From: Chara braunii
Lineage: Eukaryota > Streptophyta > Charophyceae > Charales > Characeae
Length of the DNA stretch: 64,000 bases
Reading direction: 5' to 3'
NCBI GenBank assembly: GCA_003427395.1
Contig: BFEA01000046.1
Coordinates: forward strand, 2,126,398 to 2,190,397
Within the stretch, counting starts at the first letter, position 1; each line of letters opens with the position of its first letter. Below are positions 53,380 through 62,944 of the stretch, piece after piece. The position numbers and the translations under genes are program-made. Under the pieces are notes generated by a model. That model saw only the letters and a program-made list of their open reading frames with translations, ran no database searches and was not told the origin of the DNA.

Positions 53380-53812
53380 CTGCGCTAAAAAAGTTAAAGC
53401 GCGCGTTGATAGAATATCCTGTCCTCGAAGTAGCAGATCCGTTCTTGCCATTTGTCAACACCACGGACGCGAGTCAGTATGGTATAGGCGTCGTGTTACA
53501 GCGGGACGACGGCAATTGCTACAAACCTGTAGAGTTCATGTCAGCGAGGATGCCCTCAGAGAAGGTCGCTACCTCGACGTACGAGAGAGAACTCTACGCT
53601 TTCAGGCAAGCCTTAGAGCACTCGAAGCATTACCTGCTTGGGAGGCACTTCAAGGTGTATTCAGACCATGAGACTCTTAGATGGCTGAAGACACAGGCCA
53701 AGATGACACCTTAGTTGACTGGGTGGGCCGTTGAGATAGACCAATACGACTTTAAGCTCAAGCCAATTAAGGGCAAGTACAATGTAGTCGCCGATGCTCT
53801 CTGGACATAGGG
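53374..53812 (+). pseudogene. element C: RNase H, 5-prime truncated
   Basis: Begins after R1 with TALKKLKRALIEYPVLEVAD, PFLPFVNTTDASQYGIGVVL (first Asp; NTTDAS where FVVTTDAS is usual), PVEFMSARMPSEKVATSTYE (Glu), HFKVYSDHETLRWLKT (Asp). TAG at 53713 interrupts before TGWAVEIDQYDFKLKPIKGK, YNVVADAL, the end of RNase H. RT is completely absent: R1 stands in its place. Close in sequence to the RNase H of E2. Confidence 0.85.
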
Positions 53813-54569
53813 AGTGACCTGCAGGAGAAAGTTAGACAGGCGTATTCGTAGGACCCTATTTATAGTGACCTCAAGAGAGTTCAAGAGGCCCCAGCGACGG
53901 AACCAGATTACCGCACTACAGAGGGACTGTTATTTTGAGAAGACCAATGTAGTAGACCGTTTGTGCGTCCCTAACAGCGAGGAGATTCGTAGTCTGATCC
54001 TAGGGGAATGCCACGACAAAGAGGGACGTTTCGGTTGGCAAAAGACTTTAGCCAACCTAATGTATGCGTATACCTGGCCGGGAATGAAAGCTGGCTGTAT
54101 AGAGTATGTCCGCAATTGCAAAGTGCGTCAGAGGAACAAGAGCACTACGCGAGCCCCTCTAGGTCTTCTTAGACCCTTGCCTATTCCAGACCAGCCCGGA
54201 GACTCAGTGTCCATTGACTTTATGGATACCCAAGTCAAGAGTAGGCACGGCAAGAGCCAAGTCATGGTCATAGTCAATAGATTTAGTAAATATGTTGTTT
54301 TTGTTCCTTTGCCTGCAGAGGCCTGTACTGAGCTAGTGATTCATAAGTTTTTGGACTTTTGGGTTAGTGAGTATGGAGTCCCATTGTCTATAGTTAGCGA
54401 TAGAGATAGTCGCTTTACAAGTCAGAACTGGCAGGAACTGATGAAAGTCTATGGATCCAAGTTGTTGATGTCGTCTGGCCGCCACCCAGAGAATAACGGT
54501 CAGACTGAACAGATGAACAAGATCCTGCAGCAAGTTCTGCGTATGTACGTTAGACCAGATCAAGTCAAT
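53813..54569 (+). pseudogene. element C: integrase, cut by assembly gap
   Basis: An open frame from 53814 into the gap: RLCVPNSEEIRSLILGECHD, RFGWQKTLANLMYAYTWPGM, CIEYVRNCKVRQRNKST (His pair, then Cys with the second Cys reading Arg in CKVRQ), SIDFMDTQVKSRHGKSQVMV (first Asp), IVNRFSKYVVFVPLP, LSIVSDRDSRFTSQNWQELM (second Asp), SSGRHPENNGQTEQMNKILQ (Glu), QVLRMYVRPDQVN. All three catalytic acids are present in one frame, so the core is nearly intact. The end is unknown because of the 585-base N block. Confidence 0.88.
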
Positions 54570-55154
54570 NNNNNNNNNNNNNNNNNNNNNNNNNNNNNNN
54601 NNNNNNNNNNNNNNNNNNNNNNNNNNNNNNNNNNNNNNNNNNNNNNNNNNNNNNNNNNNNNNNNNNNNNNNNNNNNNNNNNNNNNNNNNNNNNNNNNNNN
54701 NNNNNNNNNNNNNNNNNNNNNNNNNNNNNNNNNNNNNNNNNNNNNNNNNNNNNNNNNNNNNNNNNNNNNNNNNNNNNNNNNNNNNNNNNNNNNNNNNNNN
54801 NNNNNNNNNNNNNNNNNNNNNNNNNNNNNNNNNNNNNNNNNNNNNNNNNNNNNNNNNNNNNNNNNNNNNNNNNNNNNNNNNNNNNNNNNNNNNNNNNNNN
54901 NNNNNNNNNNNNNNNNNNNNNNNNNNNNNNNNNNNNNNNNNNNNNNNNNNNNNNNNNNNNNNNNNNNNNNNNNNNNNNNNNNNNNNNNNNNNNNNNNNNN
55001 NNNNNNNNNNNNNNNNNNNNNNNNNNNNNNNNNNNNNNNNNNNNNNNNNNNNNNNNNNNNNNNNNNNNNNNNNNNNNNNNNNNNNNNNNNNNNNNNNNNN
55101 NNNNNNNNNNNNNNNNNNNNNNNNNNNNNNNNNNNNNNNNNNNNNNNNNNNNNN
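54570..55154. other. assembly gap (585 N) in element C integrase
   Basis: By comparison with related elements this gap should hold the integrase C-terminal part. Open frames crossing it are artefacts of N translation. Confidence 0.98.
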
Positions 55155-55155
55155 T

Positions 55156-55821
55156 AGATCGTGTAGACCGTTTGAGGGACTTAACCAAGATCAGATTCCC
55201 AGGCTGCCGCCCTGTACTAGGGAGTTCGCGATACAGCACGAGAAAGAGTTAGCCACTGTTATTGAGAACCTCAGGAAGGCCCAACACCATATGATAGAAC
55301 AGGCCAACAAGCATCGTCGCCCATCGCAATTCCAAGTAGGCGACTTAGTCTGGGTCAAGTCCAAAGAGTTTGCTCCTGAGGAAAACATCTCACAGAAGTT
55401 ACTGACCGCGTATAGAGAACCGTGGCCAGTTCTAGAAGTTAAGGGCGGAGTGGATGGGCCGTCCTACACAGTAGAGATTCCAGCACACCTCCACACCTAC
55501 CCTGTATTTCATGCATCAAAGTTGTTACTGTGTGTCACAAGTCAGCAGTTTCCATCCAGAAGGTCCATGATCCCTCCAGACATGGACGAAAGATACGGCA
55601 TTGACGGCATTGTTGGTGAAGACGTGTTCAGAATAGGAGGTAGAGGTCGTCCACAAAAGCAGTATAAAGTCCAGTTTGCTTATCAGGAACCGGAGGACGA
55701 CCGCTGGTTTACTAGAATAGAACTTTTAGAAACAGCTCCCGACGTAGAGATAAGAAGGGAAAAGGTCCTGCCTTGGACTGAGTTATTCTCAGAGACCTCA
55801 AATTTAGGCCGGCGGGAGTGA
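55156..55821 (+). pseudogene. element C: integrase C-terminus and chromodomain
   Basis: One frame after the gap: TREFAIQHEKELATVIENLR, QHHMIEQANKHRRPSQFQVG, DLVWVKSKEFAPEENISQKL (GPY-type module with EPWPVLEVKGG), YPVFHASKLLL, then a diverged chromodomain: YGIDGIVGEDVFRIGGRGRP, QKQYKVQFAYQEPEDDRWFT, RIELLETAPDVEIRREKVLP. The aromatic cage pattern is weaker than in element H, and the order V-x-Y-K-V-x-F...W follows the chromodomain fold. The stop codon TGA at 55819-55821 is formed by the first bases of the LTR. Uninterrupted, so young. Confidence 0.82.
55807..55818 (+). promoter_or_regulatory. polypurine tract, element C
   Basis: GGCCGGCGGGAG directly before the LTR TG is purine-rich and in the position where plus-strand DNA synthesis is primed in LTR retrotransposons. 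It also encodes the last residues of the polyprotein. Confidence 0.5.
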
Positions 55822-56834
55822 AATGGTATTCACCTGTTCGTAGTAGCCGATGCAGATCCCAGGGCTCGATCTTTGGCTCTCCCCTTACCTGTGTACAGTA
55901 TTTGTGCCTACCCCGATAGTTGAACCCGGGACCTGTGTATTTGTTAACAGTTGGTAGACCGTCGCAGGGTCCGTAGGTAGCAGGGGTTCGATCTGTAGAC
56001 TTGTCGAGTAGAAGTCTTAGGGAGTTCTAGAAGTCGTATCTGTAGAACTTTTGAAAGGTCAAGGTCGTAGCTGCTACAGTCCTGAAGGGTCAAGGCCGTA
56101 GCTGCTACAGTCCTGAAGGGTCAAGGCCGTAGCTGGTAAAATCTTCGAAAGGCCAGGACTCAGACTTCCAGAAGGTCCTAGTAGTGGCCTTTCGAAGTTG
56201 CTCACGTTTAGACTGAGGCAAGTGGGCAAGTGGGCAAGTGGTGAGCTCAACTGCAGTACGTCGACGATGCGACTGCATCGAGTCGGCAGTGCAAACCCAT
56301 GCAGTCAGCGGTACCGGTCCGAGTCAGTCCTAGTCTAGTCAAGCAAGTACCATATGGGACTATGTGCACCACGGGCATGGGAAGATGCCAGACCAATGAG
56401 CTACAGAAGCATAAATCAAAGGGCAGCGTTCAGCCATTCGTTCATTCATGTGGGAGCCATGCGGAAGCGCTGCCACAACGACTTGTGCGAGGTGGTCTGC
56501 AGTGAGCCCGAAGACGAAGTGGGCAAGAGAGAAGGAGCTTAGCCATAGCGATAGGTTAGCAGCGGGCATAACCGCCATAGCTGTAGATAGATTGTAGCAT
56601 GTGTGAGTGTGTGTGTGTGTACAGAGCATCGCGTGTGGGATATCCAGGGTGATCCTGTGTGTGCGAACAGAGAGTTGTGTGGGCGCTAAGTCGTCATAGC
56701 CATTGAAGTGAACTTGTACCTGAACGTTGTTCTTGGCTACCATATCTCTGAGTCTCGAGTGGGCGCTTGTCGCTAGTTTGTTGTGCACCTGTTTGCATGC
56801 ATGCGAAGTGTGAATGAGAGCGAGTCTGATTGCA
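55819..56834 (+). mobile_element. 3-prime LTR of element C, family A (copy C)
   Basis: A 1016-bp copy, TGAAATGGTATTCAC to GATTGCA, homologous to 4841-5741 and 22744-23653. It has an extra GTCGTAGCTGCTACAGTCC repeat near 56068-56125 compared with copy A. The TATA box is CATAAAT at about 56410. The matching 5-prime LTR is not found upstream of 53 kb, so element C is 5-prime truncated. Confidence 0.88.
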
Positions 56835-56998
56835 GGGAGATGAGATAAGAGGTAGAGACGAGTTCAAAGGGAAATTTTGATAGAAAATATTTGTTGCGCA
56901 CCTGTTTGCATGCATGCGAAGTGTGAATGAGAGCGAGTCTTATTGCAGGGAGATGAGATAAGAGGTAGAAATGAGTTCAGAGGGAAATTTTGAAAGAA
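56780..56998 (+). repeat. 110-bp tandem duplication across the LTR end
   Basis: The last 55 bp of the LTR plus about 55 bp of flank (GGGAGATGAGATAAGAGGTAG ... AAATTTTGA) are repeated at 56890-56998 with a few substitutions. The duplication occurred after insertion because it includes flank sequence. Confidence 0.88.
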
Positions 56999-56999
56999 A

Positions 57000-57236
57000 A
57001 AAAAAAATTCCTTGACGTATTTTCGGACTAAGGAAATTCAAAGGCAATTTGAAATACAATTAGAGAACTAATTCCTAAATTAAGAGTTTACGATGAAATG
57101 ACATAAGGGATTAATAAAGTCAAATAAGAAAAATTAAGAGAAATTTCAAAATTATTGAGATTAAATTAAGAAACTTTATCAACATGTTTTAAAATTAAGA
57201 GGAATTTCAAAGAAGTTTGAAAAGAATTCCAAAAGA
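57000..57236. other. AT-rich sequence, no gene
   Basis: A/T-rich with AATTAAGA and GAAATTTC words. It lies between the family A LTR tail and the element D LTR. Confidence 0.6.
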
Positions 57237-58258
57237 TTCAATAACCCACTCCAATATGCCTCGTTGGTTGTCTCGCAGGCCCGACACCGGCATGAGGCCG
57301 CACCACGACAGGAGAAAAGAACCCTTGAAAATGGCTTCAGGGGTCCTACGCTCGACAGTTGATTAAAGTCAATTGTACGATGACCCACGAAGTCTGCATG
57401 GACCCAGCCCAGGCCATTGGTCAAACACACACACTTGGTTGTACGGAGGTATCTAGGCAGCATTCGGGCCAAGTGGAATTCTTTAACTGTATGAGATCCA
57501 GGTCGTAGGTTGTGAGTCAATCCGAGCCTCCGTGGGCGAGGGACTAGAGGCAGGTCAACCTTGTCAACAGTACTCAAGGCCCTTGCCCCTAGGAGTCGAC
57601 ATTCGGTCTTGACGCTGGCTCGACGTTGTGCAACGCTGGTTTGACGCCGGCTAGACGTTGGCACTGCGGGACGACGACGTGAGACTGCTGCACTGCGTGC
57701 CGACGCCTTCCTGTTTTGGCGCCAGCTGTTTTCTGGCTTGTTGACGTGGTGCATGCCACGCTGTCTACATTGCTGACGTGGTGCAAGCCACGCCGTCTTC
57801 AACATTGTTGACGTGGCGTTTGCCACACTGTCTTCATTGCTGATTGGGATGCGACAAGGAGGGAGACCGGGATCTGTGGATTGATTGAGAGAGAGAGAGA
57901 GAGAGGATTCTTTCTTGTTGCTGTTGTTGACATTGTGCGCTGTTGTAACGTCTTCACGGGAGAACTGCGCCACGCGGCACTCAGATGTGATGAGGCCTTG
58001 TCAGGCTCGTTTCTTGGACACTATTTGTTGACATGGAGGCGAGGGAAGGCCCGGAGAAGGAGAGGGAAATGAGGGGCTGCTATCTATGTGGTCATTGATG
58101 GACACTCTTCCACCCTCTAAGTCTACTCTCCCCCTCCTCTCCTTAGTCCATTTGTTACGAGACATTGTATCACGGATCACATTTCATGATTATTGGAGAC
58201 ATTATTCAGCGTTGAGTTATCTTGTACTTCGACACTTCATAAGTTTTCTCCAGATTGG
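57237..58258 (+). mobile_element. 5-prime LTR of element D
   Basis: Homologous to 61658-62548 over about 850 bp, starting at CAATAACCC.CTCCAATATG. The start reads TTCAATAACC where the 3-prime copy has TGCAATAACC. The right end is set by the primer-like sequence that follows. The last 7 bases before it (GATTGGG) resemble the GATTGCA end of family A. It contains three ACGTGG..GCCAC palindromic units. The two LTRs differ at many sites, so the insertion is not recent. Confidence 0.8.
57741..57830 (+). promoter_or_regulatory. three tandem TGACGTGGyGC-GCCAC palindromes in LTR
   Basis: Units begin near 57742, 57773 and 57808: TGACGTGGTGCATGCCACG, TGACGTGGTGCAAGCCACG, TGACGTGGCGTTTGCCACA, each followed by CTGTCT or CGTCTTC and CATTG. 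TGACGTGGC is a classic plant bZIP (G/C-box, TGACG) target, and each unit is a GTGG..CCAC palindrome. The trio is conserved in the other LTR at 62189-62280. It is probably an enhancer of element transcription, by inference only. Confidence 0.5.
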
Positions 58259-58259
58259 G

Positions 58260-58272
58260 TTGATATCGGAGC
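58260..58272 (+). promoter_or_regulatory. degenerate primer binding site, initiator-Met type
   Basis: TTGATATCGGAGC matches TTGGTATCGGAGC of the family A element with one change. It marks the end of the 5-prime LTR of element D. Confidence 0.6.
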
Positions 58273-59027
58273 TTACCTTCTTCGTCGCGATCTGCTGATG
58301 TGCACTCATGTGCACCTAGGTAAGTGGGGGAACTGTCGCGCGTCGAGAGAATCGCGTCTATACACGCGCGCGATTATCATCGCGGACTACACATTGATTG
58401 ACGCGTACGAGCACATACCCCCCGTGAAGATGATGACGTCGACCTAAAGACGACGACATTGCTTATGAGGCGCATTGTTGCCGATGTGGCGATCAGATAC
58501 CGGCGAGAGCATCGTTGACCACGACATTGACGTGGCGCTGGTTGATCATGAGAGAGAGTGGGAATGGGACTGCTGATGTGGCGTGGAGCGCTGCCTACGT
58601 GGCATGGCGCAAGAGTGCGGATGCGGCATCGAGGTATTGGCAGGGTATTGTCTGGCGTGGCACGAACCTGTGTTGCGACTTAACTGCTGACGTAGCGCTC
58701 CATACTCCAACGGTACCTTCGATCTGACATGACATACCAGTGGTCGATGACCTCGCAAACGGTGTGACGCTGAGGTGGAACCCTACTTGAAGGCCTATTG
58801 GCCATAAACAATGACGTGGCAACTCTACGGAGATGTTGCGTTGGCACGCCAGGGTGACACGTGGCAGCGATTGCGCACTGCCGTTGGTGAGAGATTGATG
58901 CTTGCACATGTGTGTTGGCGAGCGGTACAGCGTCACCATTTGGTTGTAGTGCCACATGTCGGCCCTTTTGCCTGGCGGCATTGGCATTTGCAGAGGCATA
59001 GTCAGAAAAGGATGAGCTGTTGACATC
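58273..59027 (+). other. element D leader
   Basis: About 750 bp rich in GATGTGGCG, ACGTGGCA and TGACGTGGC words similar to the LTR palindromes. The overlapping frames on both strands here have no motifs. Confidence 0.5.
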
Positions 59028-59957
59028 TTGATTGATTGTTGCTCGTTGGATGACTCTACTCATTTGTCTTGGTTGTTCTGTGGATGTTTTGCTGATGAGG
59101 AAGGTAGTGAAATAAGAACATGTGGCCAAGTTGAGAACAAACGAAAGCAGATGCTAGCCCGTCTTAACCAGTTGTGGACTGAGTTGCATGACACTGGTCC
59201 AGAAGTTGAACAACACGTATGCAGCCAGTTCGATCTACGTGCAGCAGAATCCGAACTTGAGCAGGTTGAGACGGTTGTTCAAATGTTGGAAGCAAGCGAT
59301 CAAGTGTAGCAGATAACTGATCGAGGTTGAATGACCCTCGATGAATACGTTGCAGAGTAGCTGGCTAAGATTGCTGGTGACGTGCCAAAGAAGAAGAAAG
59401 AGGATAGAGAAGCGAACCGAAAGAAGAACCGAAACTGTCTTAAGAAATAATGGAGGGAAACATGAAGCAATTGGAAGATGCATTGAATGTCGAGAAAAAG
59501 AAAATGGAAGAATACAAGAGGAACAAGAAGGAAAAAGAACAACAAGAAAGGAAAGTGGATGAAATTAGATAGAGATTTCACTCATCTTGAAATGAAGATA
59601 GATCACAACACCGTCGAACTGCAGACAATGACAAGACTCATAAAGGGAAAGAACAAGGTGGTGATTGAGGAGGCCAAGGGGGAAGAAAAGAAAGAACCCC
59701 AAGAAAAGTGAATGAAGAACAAGGTGGTGATTGAGGAGGCCAAGGGGGAAGAAAAGAAAGGACCCCAAGAAAAGTGAATGAAGGATGCAATGAAGACAAC
59801 AAAGAAAACGCCAAAAACGTCTGAAAGCTGAGGGAAAGAACCTGAGGAACCGGCGAAGAAGAAAAAAGAGGAACCCACCAAGGAGGAGGTAGCAAAGAAG
59901 AAAGAAAAGGTGAAGATGAAACTTCCTTTCAAGTATAACGGGCAGCGGGGTGAGCAT
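59028..59957 (+). pseudogene. element D: gag N-terminal coiled coil
   Basis: Broken frames of helical, charged sequence: CGQVENKRKQMLARLNQLWT, ELEQVETVVQMLEASDQV, then Lys/Arg/Glu-rich QRRRKRIEKRTERRTETVLR and KRKWKNTRGTRRKKNNKKGK. A 66-bp tandem duplication lies at 59651-59782. The part resembles the Glu/Lys-rich gag start of the family A element at 20940-21596 in composition and position. Several frameshifts and stops are present. Confidence 0.55.
59651..59782 (+). repeat. 66-bp tandem duplication in gag
   Basis: Two adjacent units starting GAACAAGGTGGTGATTGAGG differ by one base (AGAACCCC/AGGACCCC). The 22-codon unit ends in a TGA, so the stop is duplicated too. The duplication therefore occurred after the reading frame was already closed, or the stop-bearing frame is not the one used. 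Confidence 0.85.
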
Positions 59958-60358
59958 CTGATATTGTGGATAGGAGAAATGCAGGCATATTTTGGAACTG
60001 ACATGTCGAACCAGAGAGTGAAGTTGCGTTCACTACCTCATGTCTGGGAGAGGTAGCAAAGGAATGGGCTTTGTCTAAGGCCAACGCTGCTGACTTTGAG
60101 GATATCGGTGTGTGGGCCATAACATTGACCCTCAGGGAATTTCTCCAAAAGATCAACGAGAGGTCCCTTGGCAAAACGACGACTGATAAGGCTTTTGATG
60201 AACTCGTTACTATTGGCCAAAAGCGTTGGACCACTGTCGAAGCTCTATCTCATGAGGTTGATCGATTGTTGCAGGTACCTGGTTTGAACCTGGAGGACAA
60301 CCAAGTCTTGTACATCTTCTCACGGGCATTGTCGGAACCATTCGGGGACATCTCGTAG
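59930..60358 (+). pseudogene. element D: gag capsid domain
   Basis: MKLPFKYNGQRGEHLILWIG, EMQAYFGTDMSNQRVKLRSL, then a frameshift near 60045 and CLGEVAKEWALSKANAADFE, VWAITLTLREFLQKINERSL, KAFDELVTIGQKRWTTVEAL, SHEVDRLLQVPGLNLEDNQV, LYIFSRALSEPFGDIS, with a TAG at 60356. It has the helical layout of retrotransposon gag capsids, similar in order to the family A capsid (W.....Y, L..L..RF, LL..F..A.PEP). A following frame to 60642 (TYAAVVRNGPLGGYGKRVLW) is not assigned. Confidence 0.7.
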
Positions 60359-60610
60359 TCGAGGCGAAATCCGGTAAGTACAATTACAGGCAGTTTCGTG
60401 ACCTCGCGCTCCAAAGGGAGAAGATGACCGCACAGATAAAGGGTACCTATGCAGCCGTTGTACGTAATGGTCCATTAGGAGGGTATGGGAAACGTGTCCT
60501 GTGGCGACAAAAGCGAGAGGACCATATGCTTGTTGTCTTCGATGACGACAGGGTGGAGAAGTTACCCCTTGAAGAGGCGGAGGGTGCAGTTAATGGTGGT
60601 AGTGAGTTGG

Positions 60611-60744
60611 GATCAGATAGATTGGGATGGGAACTTACCTAAGATTGCCAGTGCATAAAAAAATAGTATACATACAACAGTATGTATACAATTTTTTTAT
60701 GCACTGGCAATCTTAGGTAAGTTCCCATCCCAATCTATCTGATC
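60611..60744. repeat. 134-nt near-perfect palindrome (65-nt arms, 4-nt loop)
   Basis: The arm 60611-60675 is the reverse complement of 60680-60744 with one mismatch, around an AACA loop. On both strands the arm encodes the integrase piece DQIDWDGNLPKIASA. The left arm is in the element orientation and the right arm joins the inverted integrase. It would extrude as a cruciform or fold as a stable hairpin RNA. It may come from fold-back template switching, or be an assembly or library artefact. Confidence 0.95.
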
Positions 60745-61062
60745 GGGTCGTACATACATGCGCAAAAGTTAATGCCACAAATGATTCACCTGTTCAGTTT
60801 GGCCATTCATTTCAGGATGTCTACCTGACGACATGGTCAACCCAGTGTCGTAGGCGTCCATCAACTTTTGCCATTGTGAAACGGTGAACCGTACATCCCT
60901 ATCAGAGACGATGGTTTTTGGAAATCCGTATGCCAAAACCCATCGCATCTGGATCTTTTGGATTACAACATGAAGAACACACCAAACACAATGCATAAAG
61001 GTTGGAAGCCACGACGTCTCATTGATGCTCTTACCCCCAGGTACTCGAGAATTCACAGTTTT
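60745..61062 (-). pseudogene. element D: inverted integrase fragment
   Basis: Minus strand: RWVLAYGFPKTIVSDRDVRF (catalytic Asp), TVSQWQKLMDAYDTGLTMSS, GRHPEMNGQTEQVNHLWH (Glu), TAA, LLRMYVRPDQIDWDGNLPKI running into the palindrome. It matches element C (SDRDSRFTSQNWQELM, RHPENNGQTEQMN, LLRMYVRPDQ-type) but lies opposite to the gag, chromodomain and LTRs of element D. The upstream part before WVLAYG is frameshifted. The first catalytic Asp and the zinc-binding domain are missing, as are RT, RNase H and protease. Confidence 0.88.
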
Positions 61063-61107
61063 ATATGAAGAAGACATGAAAAAAGTTGGGGCGATATGAA
61101 CAAACAA

Positions 61108-61640
61108 AAGCCCAACTACAAGTGATCGAACAGGCCAATAAGCATCGTCGGACCATCACAATTCCAAGAAGGTGATGTTGTATGGGTAAAGTTCGAAGAA
61201 TTTTCCTTGGAAGAAAATGTGTCTCATAATCTGTTGCCTGTCTACTACGGACCTTGGGAAGTTCTCAAGGTGATTGGGGATGCAGATGGACCCTCATATA
61301 GAATTGATGGACCCCCACGCCTTAAGACCTATCCTGTATTTTATGCGTCTAAAACTCTTGCCATATGTAGAGGGACATGATTTTCCCAACATACCATCTA
61401 TGGTCCCTCCTTCAATGAATGGAGGCGATGAAGTTGAGAAGATATTGGAACATGGATACTTCTCTACACGTGGCAGAGGAAGGCCGCAGAAGCAGTCCAA
61501 GGTAAAGTTTAAGTCTTAACCCGCGTCTGAAGCTAGATGGTTTAGTAAGAGAGAACTATTACCTACTGCTCTTGATATTATTGTTGCATATGAGCGCAGT
61601 CTAAAAGGAAGTCGATGCATTTTTGCGATGGAACTCCAAA
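61108..61640 (+). pseudogene. element D: integrase C-terminus and chromodomain
   Basis: Plus strand, several frames: VIEQANKHRR, VWVKFEEFSLEENVSHNLLP (GPY module, GPWEVLKVIGDADGPSYRI), TYPVFYASKTL, then HDFPNIPSMVPPSMNGGDEV, EKILEHGYFSTRGRGRPQKQ, SKVKF, a TAA at 61518, ARWFSKRELLPTALDIIVAY. It matches element C block for block (EQANKHRRPSQF, RGRGRPQKQ, DRWFTRIEL). At least four frame changes or stops are present. Confidence 0.82.
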
Positions 61641-61644
61641 ATTG

Positions 61645-61657
61645 GGCGGGCAAGAAT
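61645..61657 (+). promoter_or_regulatory. polypurine tract, element D
   Basis: GGGCGGGCAAGAA directly before TGCAATAACC is in the expected place to prime plus-strand synthesis. It supports 61658 as the LTR start. Confidence 0.5.
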
Positions 61658-62548
61658 GCAATAACCCGCTCCAATATGCCTCGTTGTTTGTCTAAGGGCC
61701 ACCCGCAGGCCCGCAGCAGGCCTGATGCCGCACCACGAGAAGGGAAAAGAACCCTTGGAAATGGCTTCAGGGGCCCTGCGCCCGATAGTTGACTAAAGTG
61801 AACTATACAACGGCCCACGAGTCAAAGTCTGCATGGACCCAGCCCAGGCCATTGGTCAAACACACACACTTGGCTGTACGCAGGTATCCAGGCAGCATTC
61901 GGACCAAGTGGAAGTCTGTAACTGTATGAGATCCAGACCGTCGACTGTGAGTCAATCTGAGTCTCCGTGGGTGAGAGACCAGAGGCAGGTCAACCTCATC
62001 AACACTACTTAAGGCCCCTGTCCCTGGAAGTCGACATTCAGTCTTGCCTTGCTGACTTGACACTGGCTCGACTTTGTGCGACGCTGGCTTGACGCTGGTT
62101 GGACGTTGGCGTTGTGCGACGACGACACGAGACTGCTACACCACGTGCTGGCACCTTCCTGTTCTAGCACCAACTATCTTCTGGGTTGCTAACGTGGCGC
62201 ATGCCACGCTATCTACATTGCTGACGTGGCGCAAGCCACACCGTCTTTGACATTGCTAACGTGGCGTATGCCACTCTGTCTTCAGTGCTGATTGAGACGC
62301 GACAAGGAGGGAGATCGGGATATGTGGATTGATTGAGAGAAAGAGAGAGGATACTTACCTGTTGCTGCTGTCTACTTTGCACGCAGTTGTAATGTCTTCA
62401 CGGGAGAACTATGTCACGTGGCACTCTGATGTGATCAAGCCCTGTCAGGCTTGTTTCTTGGACACTGTTTGCTGACGTGTAGGGGAGGGGAGGCTCGGAG
62501 AAGGAGAGGGAAACGAGGGGCTGCTATCTATGAGGTTATTAATGGATA
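61658..62548 (+). mobile_element. 3-prime LTR of element D, 3-prime truncated
   Basis: Starts TGCAATAACCCGCTCC and aligns with 57237-58100. Homology ends near 62548 (TTAATGGATACT versus TTGATGGACACT), so about 150-160 bp of the U5 end are lost. Three ACGTGG..CCAC units are kept at 62189-62280. Confidence 0.8.
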
Positions 62549-62944
62549 CTTTGAATTTTGAATTGTTTTTGTAATCTGAGAATTCGATGTATTTTTGGGA
62601 ATCCATCATTACATAATAACACATAAAAACCCAAATAAAATGCGCATAACCAAAGGAATTGCATGAAATATGTAAATTTGTGGTACTTTTTTAGCTACTA
62701 CTGTTTTATTTAGTATTCTTTTTGTCAAAATTTGTGAAAACAAAACTGATGCAATTTGTTCAGTAGTTACATAGGGTTCTTCCGGAGGTTGACATCAAAT
62801 CCAGCCTAAAAGTTTCACTCTATTGAATATACAAGGAATTGAAGGCAGTATTATGAAACCCATTTGGAAAAGTAGAACCAAAAAACACAAAAATGATTTG
62901 GGAGCGAAGCTGTGTGAAAAACAGTTGATGGAAAGGAAAACCAC
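62549..62944. other. AT-rich sequence, no gene
   Basis: AT-rich stretch between the truncated element D LTR and the truncated E2 integrase. No motif is visible. Confidence 0.6.

Noticed and set aside
54570-55154. Frames of several hundred codons crossing the N block
   Set aside because: Artefacts of translating N; only the sequenced ends were annotated.
57179-57973. 264-codon minus-strand frame
   Set aside because: Lies entirely within the element D LTR, and the other LTR copy does not keep it open.
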